NCBI GenBank assembly: GCA_034423575.1
Contig: DAOUIF010000033.1
Location: 138,647-202,646, forward strand
Length of the DNA: 64,000 bases
Direction of reading: 5' to 3'
DNA from: Bin87 sp034423575
GTDB lineage: Bacteria > Chloroflexota > Dehalococcoidia > Lucifugimonadales > UBA3495
Shown: positions 52,220-60,534 of the stretch, one piece after another
Numbering within the stretch: position 1 is the stretch's first letter
How the letters are laid out: each line of letters opens with the position of its first letter
Translations under genes and position numbers: made by a program
Notes under the pieces: model-generated
The model's input: only the letters and a program-made list of their open reading frames with translations
Databases searched by the model: none
What the model was told of the DNA's origin: nothing

Positions 52220-54829
52220 ATGCCGTCCGCCGAAGCTGTTGTACTGCCCGACAATGTTCGACCCGTCCACTATGACCTGACTCTGACGCCGAATTTCGGC
52301 GATTTCACCTTTGATGGCGAGGTCGACGTGACGGTGAGCATGGAACCCGGAACCACCGAGATCATGCTCAACTGCGCCGAGATCGAGATACATTCGGCGA
52401 CCGTGAGTTGGACGGACACGAACGGCGACCAGGAACAGGCGGCCGGCAACATCACCTACGACGCCGACGCCGAAACCGCGACCATCACCATCCCCGGGAC
52501 GCCGGCGATCGGGCTGGTGGACAACCCGCACCTCCGGATGTCGTTCACCGGCGAACTCAACGACAAGCTGCGTGGCTTTTACCGCAGCCAGTACGTGAAC
52601 CCCGAAGGTGAGACCAGCTACCTGGCCACCACCCAGTTTGAGGCAACAGATGCGCGGCGGGCCCTGCCTTGCTGGGACGAACCGGCAGCCAAGGCGACCT
52701 TCCAGGTGACGCTAATTGTGCCGGAAGACATGGAGGCAGTTTCCAACACGCCGATCATCGAAGAAACTCGCAGCGGTGACGGGGTGAAAACCCTGCTGTA
52801 CGACAAGACGCCGGTAATGTCGACCTACCTCCTGGCGTTCGTGATCGGCGACCTGACCCACATCGAGAAAGAGGCTGCCGACGGCACGGTGGTCGGGGTG
52901 TGGATGACCCGGGGCAAGGAGGAACAAGGGCAGTTCGCGCTGGACACGTCGGTCAAGCTGCTGTCTTTCTTCAACGACTATTTCGGCATCCCCTACCCCC
53001 TGCGAAAGATGGACCACTTGGCCATTCCCGATTTCGCCGCCGGGGCAATGGAGAACTGGGGCTGCATCACCTACCGGGAAACGGCGCTGCTGGTGGATCC
53101 GGAGAACTCATCGGCGGGCACGCGACAGCGGGTAGCCGAGGTGGTCGCCCACGAGATGGCGCACATGTGGTTCGGCGACCTGGTGACCATGGATTGGTGG
53201 GACGACCTGTGGCTCAACGAGAGTTTCGCCACGTGGGTAGGCACGAAGGCGGTGGACTGGCTCTTCCCCGAATGGTCGATGTGGACGCAGTTTGTGAACA
53301 TGGACACTAACCGCGCGTTCAGCCTCGACGGCCTGAAGAACTCGCACCCGATTGAACAGGAAGTGGCAAACCCCGCCGAGGTCAGCCAGTTGTTTGATGC
53401 CATCAGTTACAGCAAGGGCGGATCGGTGTTGCGGATGCTTGAGCACTTCCTCACGCCCAGCGTGTTTCGTACCGGCTTGAACGTGTATCTGACTCGACAT
53501 TCATACCAGAATGCGCGGACGACGGACTTGTGGACGGCGCTGGAGGAAACCTCGGGGCAGCCGGTGAACTCCATCATGAGCAGCTGGACCGGCCAGACGG
53601 GCTACCCGGTGCTGGATGTGGCGGCGACAAACACCGGAAACGGGCTCTCGCTGGAGGTACGGCAGGAGCGGTTCGTGTTCGATTCGGTGCTGGGCGAGGA
53701 CACGGGAGACGATGAGGAACAGGTGTGGCCGGTGCCCTTGACGGTCGCCGCCGATGGGGCTCCGGTGACCGCGCATCTCGTAAGCGGAGCAACGGGCACT
53801 GTGGAGGTGGCCGCGCCGGCACAGCCGGACTGGTTCAAGGTCAATCCCGATCAGACCGGCTTTTACCGGGTCAACTACACGGATGCGGACCGGGAAAGGC
53901 TGGCCTCGCTGGTGGCCGACAGGACGCTGCCGGCGACGGACCGTCTGGGTATCCAGAACGACGCGTTTGCGCTGTCCCGGGCGGGTCTGCTGCCGGTGAC
54001 GCGCTTCCTGGCGCTGGCCGAGTCCTACCAGGATGAAACGGATGCCTCGGTATGGAGCGACCTGGCCACTAACCTGCGGGAGATTGAGAGCCTTATCGCC
54101 GACGAACCATACCTGAACGCGTACCGAGCCTTCGGGCGGCGACTGTTCGGGCCCGCGGCGCGGCGGTCGGGATGGGAAGCTCGGCCGGGTGAGGGACACC
54201 TGGACTCGCTGACGCGGTCGACCGTGCTGAGCCAGGCCGGCGTCTACGGCGATGCGCAGGTCATCACGCAGGCCCAGCACCTTTTCGAAGCCTATCAGGC
54301 AGATTCAGGCAACGTGCGCCCCGACCTCCGCGGCGTGGTGTTCAGCCTGGTGGCTCAGTCAGGCGACCGGGCGGTATACGATCGGATGTGGGAGCTGGAG
54401 CGCGCAGCCGAGCTACACGAGGAGAAAATCCGGTTCCTGGTCTCAATGGCGCGGTTCCAGCAGGAGGATCTGCTTCGAGAGACCCTGGAGCGGTCGCTTT
54501 CGGACGACGTTCGTTTGCAGGACACGATTTTCATCGTTGCTGCAGTGGCGGCCAACAATAAGGGCCGAAGCCTGGCATGGGATTTCCTGAAAGAGCAGTG
54601 GGAGGAGTTCGACCGGCGCTACGGCGGTGGCGGGTTCGGCTTGATGCGGCTGGTAGCGATCACCAACGCGTTCACCACCAAGCAGATGCGAGACGACGTG
54701 GAGGCGTTCTTCGAGGCTCACCCCACGCCGGCAGCAGAGCGCACCATTCGCCAGGCGCTGGAACGCATCGCGCTGAATGTGGCCTGGCTGGACCGTAACC
54801 GGGACGAGCTGGCGCTGTACTTCGGCTAG
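52220..54829 (+). CDS. M1-family metalloaminopeptidase (PepN-like)
   Basis: 869 residues. Zinc aminopeptidase removing N-terminal residues from peptides. GAMENWG exopeptidase motif at about 275, HEXXH at H311-H315 in HEMAHMWFGD, and the third ligand E334 in LWLNESFATW; ERAP-like C-terminal helical domain. No signal peptide, so cytoplasmic. ATG at 52220 has GGAGG seven bases upstream. Its stop overlaps the ADP-ribosylglycohydrolase stop by four bases on the other strand. Fits with the peptide importer nearby. Confidence 0.97.
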   Translation: MPSAEAVVLPDNVRPVHYDLTLTPNFGDFTFDGEVDVTVSMEPGTTEIMLNCAEIEIHSATVSWTDTNGDQEQAAGNITYDADAETATITIPGTPAIGLVDNPHLRMSFTGELNDKLRGFYRSQYVNPEGETSYLATTQFEATDARRALPCWDEPAAKATFQVTLIVPEDMEAVSNTPIIEETRSGDGVKTLLYDKTPVMSTYLLAFVIGDLTHIEKEAADGTVVGVWMTRGKEEQGQFALDTSVKLLSFFNDYFGIPYPLRKMDHLAIPDFAAGAMENWGCITYRETALLVDPENSSAGTRQRVAEVVAHEMAHMWFGDLVTMDWWDDLWLNESFATWVGTKAVDWLFPEWSMWTQFVNMDTNRAFSLDGLKNSHPIEQEVANPAEVSQLFDAISYSKGGSVLRMLEHFLTPSVFRTGLNVYLTRHSYQNARTTDLWTALEETSGQPVNSIMSSWTGQTGYPVLDVAATNTGNGLSLEVRQERFVFDSVLGEDTGDDEEQVWPVPLTVAADGAPVTAHLVSGATGTVEVAAPAQPDWFKVNPDQTGFYRVNYTDADRERLASLVADRTLPATDRLGIQNDAFALSRAGLLPVTRFLALAESYQDETDASVWSDLATNLREIESLIADEPYLNAYRAFGRRLFGPAARRSGWEARPGEGHLDSLTRSTVLSQAGVYGDAQVITQAQHLFEAYQADSGNVRPDLRGVVFSLVAQSGDRAVYDRMWELERAAELHEEKIRFLVSMARFQQEDLLRETLERSLSDDVRLQDTIFIVAAVAANNKGRSLAWDFLKEQWEEFDRRYGGGGFGLMRLVAITNAFTTKQMRDDVEAFFEAHPTPAAERTIRQALERIALNVAWLDRNRDELALYFG

Positions 54830-55860
54830 GCTCCAGACACAGCCAGCAGGTCTTCGGCCAGGCGCTCGATGCGTTCGCGCTGGGGAATGCAGGCGAGCCA
54901 ACGCTGGGGGATACTCGACGCGCCGTAACGCGCTCCCAGCACGGCGCCGGCGACCGCAGCGTTGGTGTCGGTGTCGCCCCCGGCTGCGACGGCTGCGACC
55001 ACCGCGTCCTCGAAATCTAGGGGCGTGGCGGCGGCCCACAGGCCGAACTGCATGGCCAGCAGGGTGTGTCCGATGAGACGGTGGTCACGCATCAGCCAGC
55101 CTACGTCGGGAGGCGGTTGGTGTCCCCGGGCGAGAGCGTCCAGTGTGTCCGCGGGGATGCCGTCTGCGTTAGCCTGGGCGGCCAGATCGGGGCAACTGTC
55201 GGTACGTGCCGCCTCCAGGAGACCCGGCAAGTCCGGGGCTACTCCGTTAATCAGGGCGGCGATGACGGCGTTCACCAGGATGCAGGACCACTGGCAGGTG
55301 GCGGCGTAGTGAGTTACGGCGCAGGTCAGGGCGGAATCGGCGACCAGCAGGTCCGGGCTGTCGCGACGTGCAATAGCCACCGGGGCGCAGCGCATGACGC
55401 CGCCGTTGGGGGCGATGCGGTTCCTGCGCTCGTAAACGGTGCGGGCCGGTTCGGGGATCGGCTTACCGGTTGAAATCTCGCGGATCACATCGCTCGTGGT
55501 GATGCCGATGCCGCGCCCATTTTCGCGTTCCCAAACTACCAACCTGTTCGCGAAATCGCGAGGATAGTCACCGCCAGCCAGCAGTGCGTCCCCCAGATCG
55601 ACTGCCTGGGCGAGGTCGTCGTCCATGGGGAGGCCAGCCTCGCGCGGGTCGATTTCGGTCAGCCCGCCTGGGTATGAATCAGCGATCCAGTCGTAGCGGT
55701 GGCCCTCGACCGGCAGACCCAGGAGATTGCCAACGGAGATGCCAAGGAGCGTGCCGCGGGCTCGGTCGGAGATGGCTTCCCGTATGGGTCTGACAGCGGT
55801 TGCCGAAGCGATCCAATGGGAGGTTCCGGGAGCTAGAGATACGATTTCGCGGGCGGGCAT
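54826..55860 (-). CDS. ADP-ribosylglycohydrolase family protein (ARH/DraG-like)
   Basis: 344 residues. Removes ADP-ribose from proteins or other targets using two Mg2+. N-terminal GTLLGISVGNLLGLPVEG resembles GxxLGxAxGDALG but has Asn for the usual Asp; LPMDDDLAQA takes the place of the TDDTxxA metal motif; and the C-terminal GGDTDTNAAVAGAVLGARYG is intact and carries the second metal cluster. ATG at 55860 has AGGAG upstream. Substitutions mean activity should not be assumed. Confidence 0.87.
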   Translation of the reverse strand: MPAREIVSLAPGTSHWIASATAVRPIREAISDRARGTLLGISVGNLLGLPVEGHRYDWIADSYPGGLTEIDPREAGLPMDDDLAQAVDLGDALLAGGDYPRDFANRLVVWERENGRGIGITTSDVIREISTGKPIPEPARTVYERRNRIAPNGGVMRCAPVAIARRDSPDLLVADSALTCAVTHYAATCQWSCILVNAVIAALINGVAPDLPGLLEAARTDSCPDLAAQANADGIPADTLDALARGHQPPPDVGWLMRDHRLIGHTLLAMQFGLWAAATPLDFEDAVVAAVAAGGDTDTNAAVAGAVLGARYGASSIPQRWLACIPQRERIERLAEDLLAVSGA

Positions 55861-55921
55861 TGGGGGTCGTCTCCTGGTCGAATACTGGTGGTGTAACCAT
55901 CGGTTTCGGGCCCGCTTCGGT

Positions 55922-55950
55922 TTGACACGCTTGCCGAATGCGGGTAGCCT
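55922..55950 (+). promoter_or_regulatory. Promoter of metH
   Basis: Perfect TTGACA (55922-55927), 17-base spacer, TAGCCT (55945-55950). The start would be near 55957, so the ATG at 55938 would not be transcribed and 55986 is the better metH start. Confidence 0.6.
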
Positions 55951-55985
55951 TGATTGTGATTTACGGAACAAATGGCACTGAAATT

Positions 55986-58601
55986 ATGGACGCTTTAGAA
56001 CGCATCAGCGCGTTGAAAACGCTGCTCCGTCAGCGGATCCTCGTCACCGATGGGGCGATGGGAACCCAGATCCAGGCCCGGGGCCTGGGACCCGACGATT
56101 TCGGAGGCGAGGAGTACGAGGGGTGCAACGAGTACCTGAACATCACTCGTCCCGACGTGATCGAAGACATCCACCGGGAATACCTGGAGGCCGGCGCGGA
56201 TATCATACAGACCAACACCTTCGGCGCAACCGCGCTGGTGCTGGGAGAGTATGACCTGGCTCACGAGGCGCGCCGGATTAACCGGGAGGCCGCTGGTATC
56301 GCCAGGAGGGCCGCAGACGACGGTACCGCTGGCGACCCCGCCAAGCCGCGTTTTGTCTACGGAGCCATGGGCCCGACGACGCGAACGATATCAGTTACCG
56401 GCAATCTCACCTTCGACGAGTTGGCGGCCGACTATCACCAGCAGGCGGCCGGACTCATCGAGGGCGGCGCCGACGTACTGGTGCTGGAGACCAGTCAGGA
56501 CACGATCAACGTCAAGGCGGGGCTCGAGGGCATCGACCGGGCCCGCGCCGAATTGGAATCGGATGTCCCGATGGCGGTGCAAGGCACGATAGAACCCATG
56601 GGCACTCTGCTGGCTGGCCAGGACGCCGAGGCGTTCTACACATCGCTGGCGCACCGGGATCTGCTCTGGGTCGGCTTCAACTGCGCCACCGGCCCCGAGT
56701 TCATGACGGACCATATCCGCACGCTGCACGAACTTTCGCGGTTCGGGATCGTCTGCGTGCCGAACGCCGGTCTGCCGGATGAGGACGGCAACTACAACGA
56801 AACGCCGGAGATGCTGGCGTCGACGCTGGAACGATTCGCGTCCAACGGATGGCTCAATGTCGCTGGCGGGTGCTGCGGCACCGGGCCGGATCATATCCGT
56901 CAAATTGTCGACGTTATGTCGGACAAGAAACCGCGGGTTGTCGAACCGATGCCGGAAACGCGCGTCTCGGGCATCGAAGCCGTTGTGGTCAACGAGGACA
57001 CGCGGCCCACGGTGGTCGGGGAACGGACCAACGTGCTGGGCAGCCGCCGGTTCAAGCGGCTGATAGCCGGAGAGCGGTTCGAGGAAGCGGCCGAGATCGG
57101 CCGTCGTCAGGTGCGAAACGGCGCGCATGTGCTTGACGTATGCCTGCAAGATCCGGACCGGGACGAGACGGCGGACGTCATCAAGTTCCTGGACCAGTTG
57201 AACCGGCGTGTCAAAGCACCGATCATGATCGACTCGACGGACGCCGCCGTGATTGAGGAGTCGCTGAAGCGGTTGCAGGGCAAGTCCATCATCAACTCCA
57301 TCAACCTGGAGGATGGAGAGGAGCGATTCCAGCGCGTGGTGCCGCTGGCCCGTCGGTACGGCGCGGCGCTGGTGGTGGGATGCATCGACGACGATCCGAA
57401 CCAGGCGCAGGCGATCACGCGGGAGCGGAAACTTGAGATCGCCCATCGTTCTCACCAGCTGTTGACCGAAAAGTACGGAGTGCCCGAAGAGGACATCATC
57501 TTTGATCCCCTGGTGTTCCCCGCCGGAACCGGAGACGAGAACTACGTGGGTTCAGCAGCAGAGACCATCGAAGGCGTGCGGATGATCAAGGAGGCGTTGC
57601 CCCGAACGAAAACGGTGTTGGGGATCTCCAACGTGTCCTTTGGCCTGCCGGCCGCCGGCCGCGAAGTGTTCAACTCGGTGTTCCTGTACCACTGCACCCA
57701 GGCCGGCCTGGACATGGCTATCGTCAACTCGGAGATGATGCAGCGTTATGCCAGCATTCCTGAGGATGAGCGCAAGCTGTCCGAAGACTTGATCTGGAAC
57801 CGGGGTGAGGATCCGGTTGCTGCATTTGCCGCGCACTTCCGCGACCGCGCTCCGAGAGCCACCGCTGAGGAGCGGTTGGCGTTGCCGCTGGACGACCGGC
57901 TGGCGCAGTGCATCATCGAGGGCAGCAAGGAAGGACTGGCCGAGGACCTGGACCTGGCGCTACAGGAACGGGAACCGCTGGCGATCATCAACGGCCCGTT
58001 GATGGCGGGGATGGACGAGGTGGGCCGGCAGTTCAACGCCAACCAGCTGATCGTTGCCGAGGTGTTGCAGAGCGCCGAAGCCATGAAGTTCGCGGTGGCG
58101 CACCTGGAGCCGCACATGGAGCGTACGGACGCCGCGTCGCGAGGGCGCGTCCTGCTGGCGACGGTGAAGGGCGACGTGCATGACATCGGCAAGAACCTGG
58201 TGGAGATCATCCTGTCCAACAACGGCTACAGCGTGATCAACCTGGGGATCAAGGTCGCGGCCCAGGAACTGATCGCGGGTTACCGGGAGCACCAGCCGGA
58301 CATAATCGGGTTGTCGGGATTGCTGGTGAAGTCGGCCCAGATGATGGTCGAAACGGTGCAGGACTTCCGCTCGGCCGGCATCGCAGCGCCGGTGCTGGTT
58401 GGCGGCGCGGCCCTGTCCAACCGGTTCACCCGCCTGCGGATCGCACCGGAGTACGACGGCCTGGTCGCGTATTCGCCAGACGCCATGAGCGGACTCGCGT
58501 TGGCCAACGTTATCCAGGATGCCGATGAGCGTGAGCGGCTGATTGCGCGGCTCGCGACCGAAAGCGCCGAGATCCAAGCGGAAGTGGCCGCACGTGGGTA
58601 G
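55986..58601 (+). CDS. metH: Cobalamin-dependent methionine synthase lacking the activation domain
   Basis: 871 residues, against about 1230 for full MetH. Homocysteine module with zinc ligands C233 (GFNCATGP) and C296-C297 (GGCCGTGP), pterin-binding module (GERTNVLGSRRF, VGNGAHVLDVCL-type segment, FDPLVFPAGTGDEN), and the B12 module with cap helices and the axial-ligand H732 in GDVHDIGKNLV. It stops right after the cobalamin domain; the AdoMet-binding reactivation domain is encoded by the next overlapping gene. ATG at 55986 follows from the promoter placement. Confidence 0.96.
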   Translation: MDALERISALKTLLRQRILVTDGAMGTQIQARGLGPDDFGGEEYEGCNEYLNITRPDVIEDIHREYLEAGADIIQTNTFGATALVLGEYDLAHEARRINREAAGIARRAADDGTAGDPAKPRFVYGAMGPTTRTISVTGNLTFDELAADYHQQAAGLIEGGADVLVLETSQDTINVKAGLEGIDRARAELESDVPMAVQGTIEPMGTLLAGQDAEAFYTSLAHRDLLWVGFNCATGPEFMTDHIRTLHELSRFGIVCVPNAGLPDEDGNYNETPEMLASTLERFASNGWLNVAGGCCGTGPDHIRQIVDVMSDKKPRVVEPMPETRVSGIEAVVVNEDTRPTVVGERTNVLGSRRFKRLIAGERFEEAAEIGRRQVRNGAHVLDVCLQDPDRDETADVIKFLDQLNRRVKAPIMIDSTDAAVIEESLKRLQGKSIINSINLEDGEERFQRVVPLARRYGAALVVGCIDDDPNQAQAITRERKLEIAHRSHQLLTEKYGVPEEDIIFDPLVFPAGTGDENYVGSAAETIEGVRMIKEALPRTKTVLGISNVSFGLPAAGREVFNSVFLYHCTQAGLDMAIVNSEMMQRYASIPEDERKLSEDLIWNRGEDPVAAFAAHFRDRAPRATAEERLALPLDDRLAQCIIEGSKEGLAEDLDLALQEREPLAIINGPLMAGMDEVGRQFNANQLIVAEVLQSAEAMKFAVAHLEPHMERTDAASRGRVLLATVKGDVHDIGKNLVEIILSNNGYSVINLGIKVAAQELIAGYREHQPDIIGLSGLLVKSAQMMVETVQDFRSAGIAAPVLVGGAALSNRFTRLRIAPEYDGLVAYSPDAMSGLALANVIQDADERERLIARLATESAEIQAEVAARG

Positions 58602-59508
58602 CGCCGGCTCCGCATCCGGCGTAGCTACGCTGGAAACGTCACCGCGGCCGCCTGATCTCCGGATCCATGTGCTGGACGACCACGACTTGGACGAGATCTT
58701 CGGATACATCAACCCTCAGATGCTTTACGTGCGGCATCTGGGGTACCGGGGACGTTTCTGGGAAGCGTTGCGGGAAGACGAACCGAAAGCCGTTGAATTG
58801 CGCCGGCAGGTGCAGAAGGTCGAGGACGTGATGCTGTCCCGATCGGACATCGGGGCCCGAGCGGTGTTCAAGTTTTTCCCGTGCCGGTCTGAAGGCCAGT
58901 GGCTTGTCGTTTACGAATCGGACGGCACAACCGAGTTGGAACGGTTCTACTTCGGCCGGCAGCAGGAACGGGAAGGCCTGTGCCTGTCCGACTACGCCAG
59001 ACCAGTGGGTGACGGCCCCAACGATTACCTGGCGATGTTTACGACCACCGTGGGACCGGGAGTCCGCGATCTGTCCGAAAGGTGGAAAAACGAGGGCAGA
59101 TACCTGGACTCCCACACCCTTCAGGCCCTGGCTATCGAATCGGCAGAGGGTTTCGCGGAGCTACTGCATAAGCGGATCCGCACGATGTGGAACATAGGCG
59201 AACCGTCAGGGTTGAAGGTCAGCGGCGAGGACGAGTTGCGGGACCTGTTCCGGGCCAACTACCGGGGAAAACGGTACTCGTTCGGATACCCGGCGTGTCC
59301 CCGGCTGGAAGACCAGGAGAAGCTGTTCGCTCTGCTGGACGTGACGGCGAACATCGGCGTTGAGCTGACCGACGGCTATATGATGGACCCGGAGGGGTCG
59401 GTCTCAGCCGTGGTGTTCCACCATCCGCAGGCTAAGTATTTCAACCTGGACGAGGCGGATATTGAGAGGTTGGAGGCCGAAATTGCACAACTGCCAGCGG
59501 GTCGATAG
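58594..59508 (+). CDS. Separate MetH activation (AdoMet-binding) domain protein
   Basis: 304 residues homologous to the C-terminal Met_synt_B12 domain of MetH. The motif RGKRYSFGYPACP (RxxxGYPxxP type that binds AdoMet) and the following VTANIGVELTDGYMMDPEGSVSAVVFHHPQAKYF match the last quarter of E. coli MetH. Overlaps the metH stop by eight bases in another frame, starting at GTG 58594. Same arrangement as the split TM0268/TM0269 pair of Thermotoga maritima. Presumably repairs oxidised cob(II)alamin on the catalytic protein. Confidence 0.9.
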   Translation: MGSAGSASGVATLETSPRPPDLRIHVLDDHDLDEIFGYINPQMLYVRHLGYRGRFWEALREDEPKAVELRRQVQKVEDVMLSRSDIGARAVFKFFPCRSEGQWLVVYESDGTTELERFYFGRQQEREGLCLSDYARPVGDGPNDYLAMFTTTVGPGVRDLSERWKNEGRYLDSHTLQALAIESAEGFAELLHKRIRTMWNIGEPSGLKVSGEDELRDLFRANYRGKRYSFGYPACPRLEDQEKLFALLDVTANIGVELTDGYMMDPEGSVSAVVFHHPQAKYFNLDEADIERLEAEIAQLPAGR

Positions 59509-59533
59509 GCCGTGAGTTTGCGACCCTATCTCC

Positions 59534-59567
59534 AGCCCGTTGCCTGGTGGCAGACGGGCTTTATTTT
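59534..59567 (+). terminator. Terminator after the split metH operon
   Basis: Stem AGCCCGTTGCC (59534-59544) with GGCAGACGGGCT (59549-59560, one bulged G), loop TGGT, then TTATTTTTG. Strong intrinsic terminator. Confidence 0.85.
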
Positions 59568-59642
59568 TGCCGGGCACGGGTCCATGTCCGGCGGCCAATC
59601 TGGAGATCGCACCAGCCAGGAGCCCCGCGACGCGAGGATGTC

Positions 59643-59670
59643 CTGGAATCCCGCTTTCGCGGGAATGACG
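59643..59670. repeat. REP-like palindromic unit
   Basis: CTGG-AATCCCGC-TTTC-GCGGGA-ATGACG: stem TCCCGC (59649-59654) with GCGGGA (59659-59664). Same consensus as the right unit at 52032-52067, indicating a dispersed genomic repeat family. Confidence 0.7.
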
Positions 59671-59694
59671 GCACTGGGCAATGACGACTGGGTA

Positions 59695-60444
59695 CTACTG
59701 GGCGGTGAAACCGCCATCGACGACCAATTCGGCTCCGGTGATGTAGGAGGCCTCGTCGCTGGCCAGAAAGAGGACAGCGTAAGCCACCTCTTCGCGGTTG
59801 CCGACGCGTTTCATGGGGATGTTGGCAAGCATCGTGTTGCGGGTTTCCGAGTTGGCGGTCCCGCCGGCCATGGGCGGCATCAAGCCGGGATGAACCGAAT
59901 TGACTCGGATGCGAGCCTCGGCCCAGCGCACGGCCGCGGATTTGGTCATCAGGCGGACGGCTCCCTTGGAGGCGTTGTAGCCCATGTGAATGAATTCCTG
60001 GCCCACGATGCCCGAAATAGAAGAAATGTTGACGATGCTGCCGCCGTCGCCCTGTTCCATGGCGGCGATAGCATGTTTCATGCCGAGGAACACACCTTTG
60101 GCGTTGATATTCAGCAGGCGGTCCCAGGTGGTGGTGCCCAGATTGTTCTCCTCGTCGTACCCGGAGATGCCGGCGTTGTTGACCAGGATGTCCAACCTTC
60201 CGTGATGGTCGACCGTTTCGGCGATCACCTGTCGCCAATTGTCCTCGTCGGTGACGTTGAGGTGGGAGTAAACGGCACTGCCGCCGTTTGCGACAATGTC
60301 ATCGGCCACACGCTGGCCGGTGTCGTCGGTAACGTCACATACCACGACGGTGGCGCCCTCTTCGGCGAACAAGCGGGCTTCGACCTCGCCCATGCCGCGC
60401 GCTGCCCCGGTGACGATGGCGATCTTGCCTTCCAGCCTGGCCAT
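59695..60444 (-). CDS. Short-chain dehydrogenase/reductase
   Basis: 249 residues. TGAARGMGEVEA cofactor loop, an Asp after strand 2 (VVVCDVTDD) suggesting NAD(H), NNAGISG, the catalytic Ser in NISSISG, and YNASK. Paralog of the SDR at 16222-16980, sharing the C-terminal SYITGAELVVDGGFTA. AGGAGG lies before the ATG. Divergent from ppx. Substrate unknown. Confidence 0.94.
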   Translation of the reverse strand: MARLEGKIAIVTGAARGMGEVEARLFAEEGATVVVCDVTDDTGQRVADDIVANGGSAVYSHLNVTDEDNWRQVIAETVDHHGRLDILVNNAGISGYDEENNLGTTTWDRLLNINAKGVFLGMKHAIAAMEQGDGGSIVNISSISGIVGQEFIHMGYNASKGAVRLMTKSAAVRWAEARIRVNSVHPGLMPPMAGGTANSETRNTMLANIPMKRVGNREEVAYAVLFLASDEASYITGAELVVDGGFTAQ

Positions 60445-60534
60445 GGCAATCCTCCTGCGGGGTCTGCAAATCGTTCCGTGAAGACCGGATTATAGCATCG
60501 CCCCGGCGGCCCACTTCGTGGACTTGAGGTATCG

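Noticed and set aside
58594..58601. Frameshift pseudogene explanation for the split metH
   Set aside because: Both parts are intact, the second has its own GTG start, and a functional split pair is known in Thermotoga; a sequencing indel remains a minor alternative noted in the finding.
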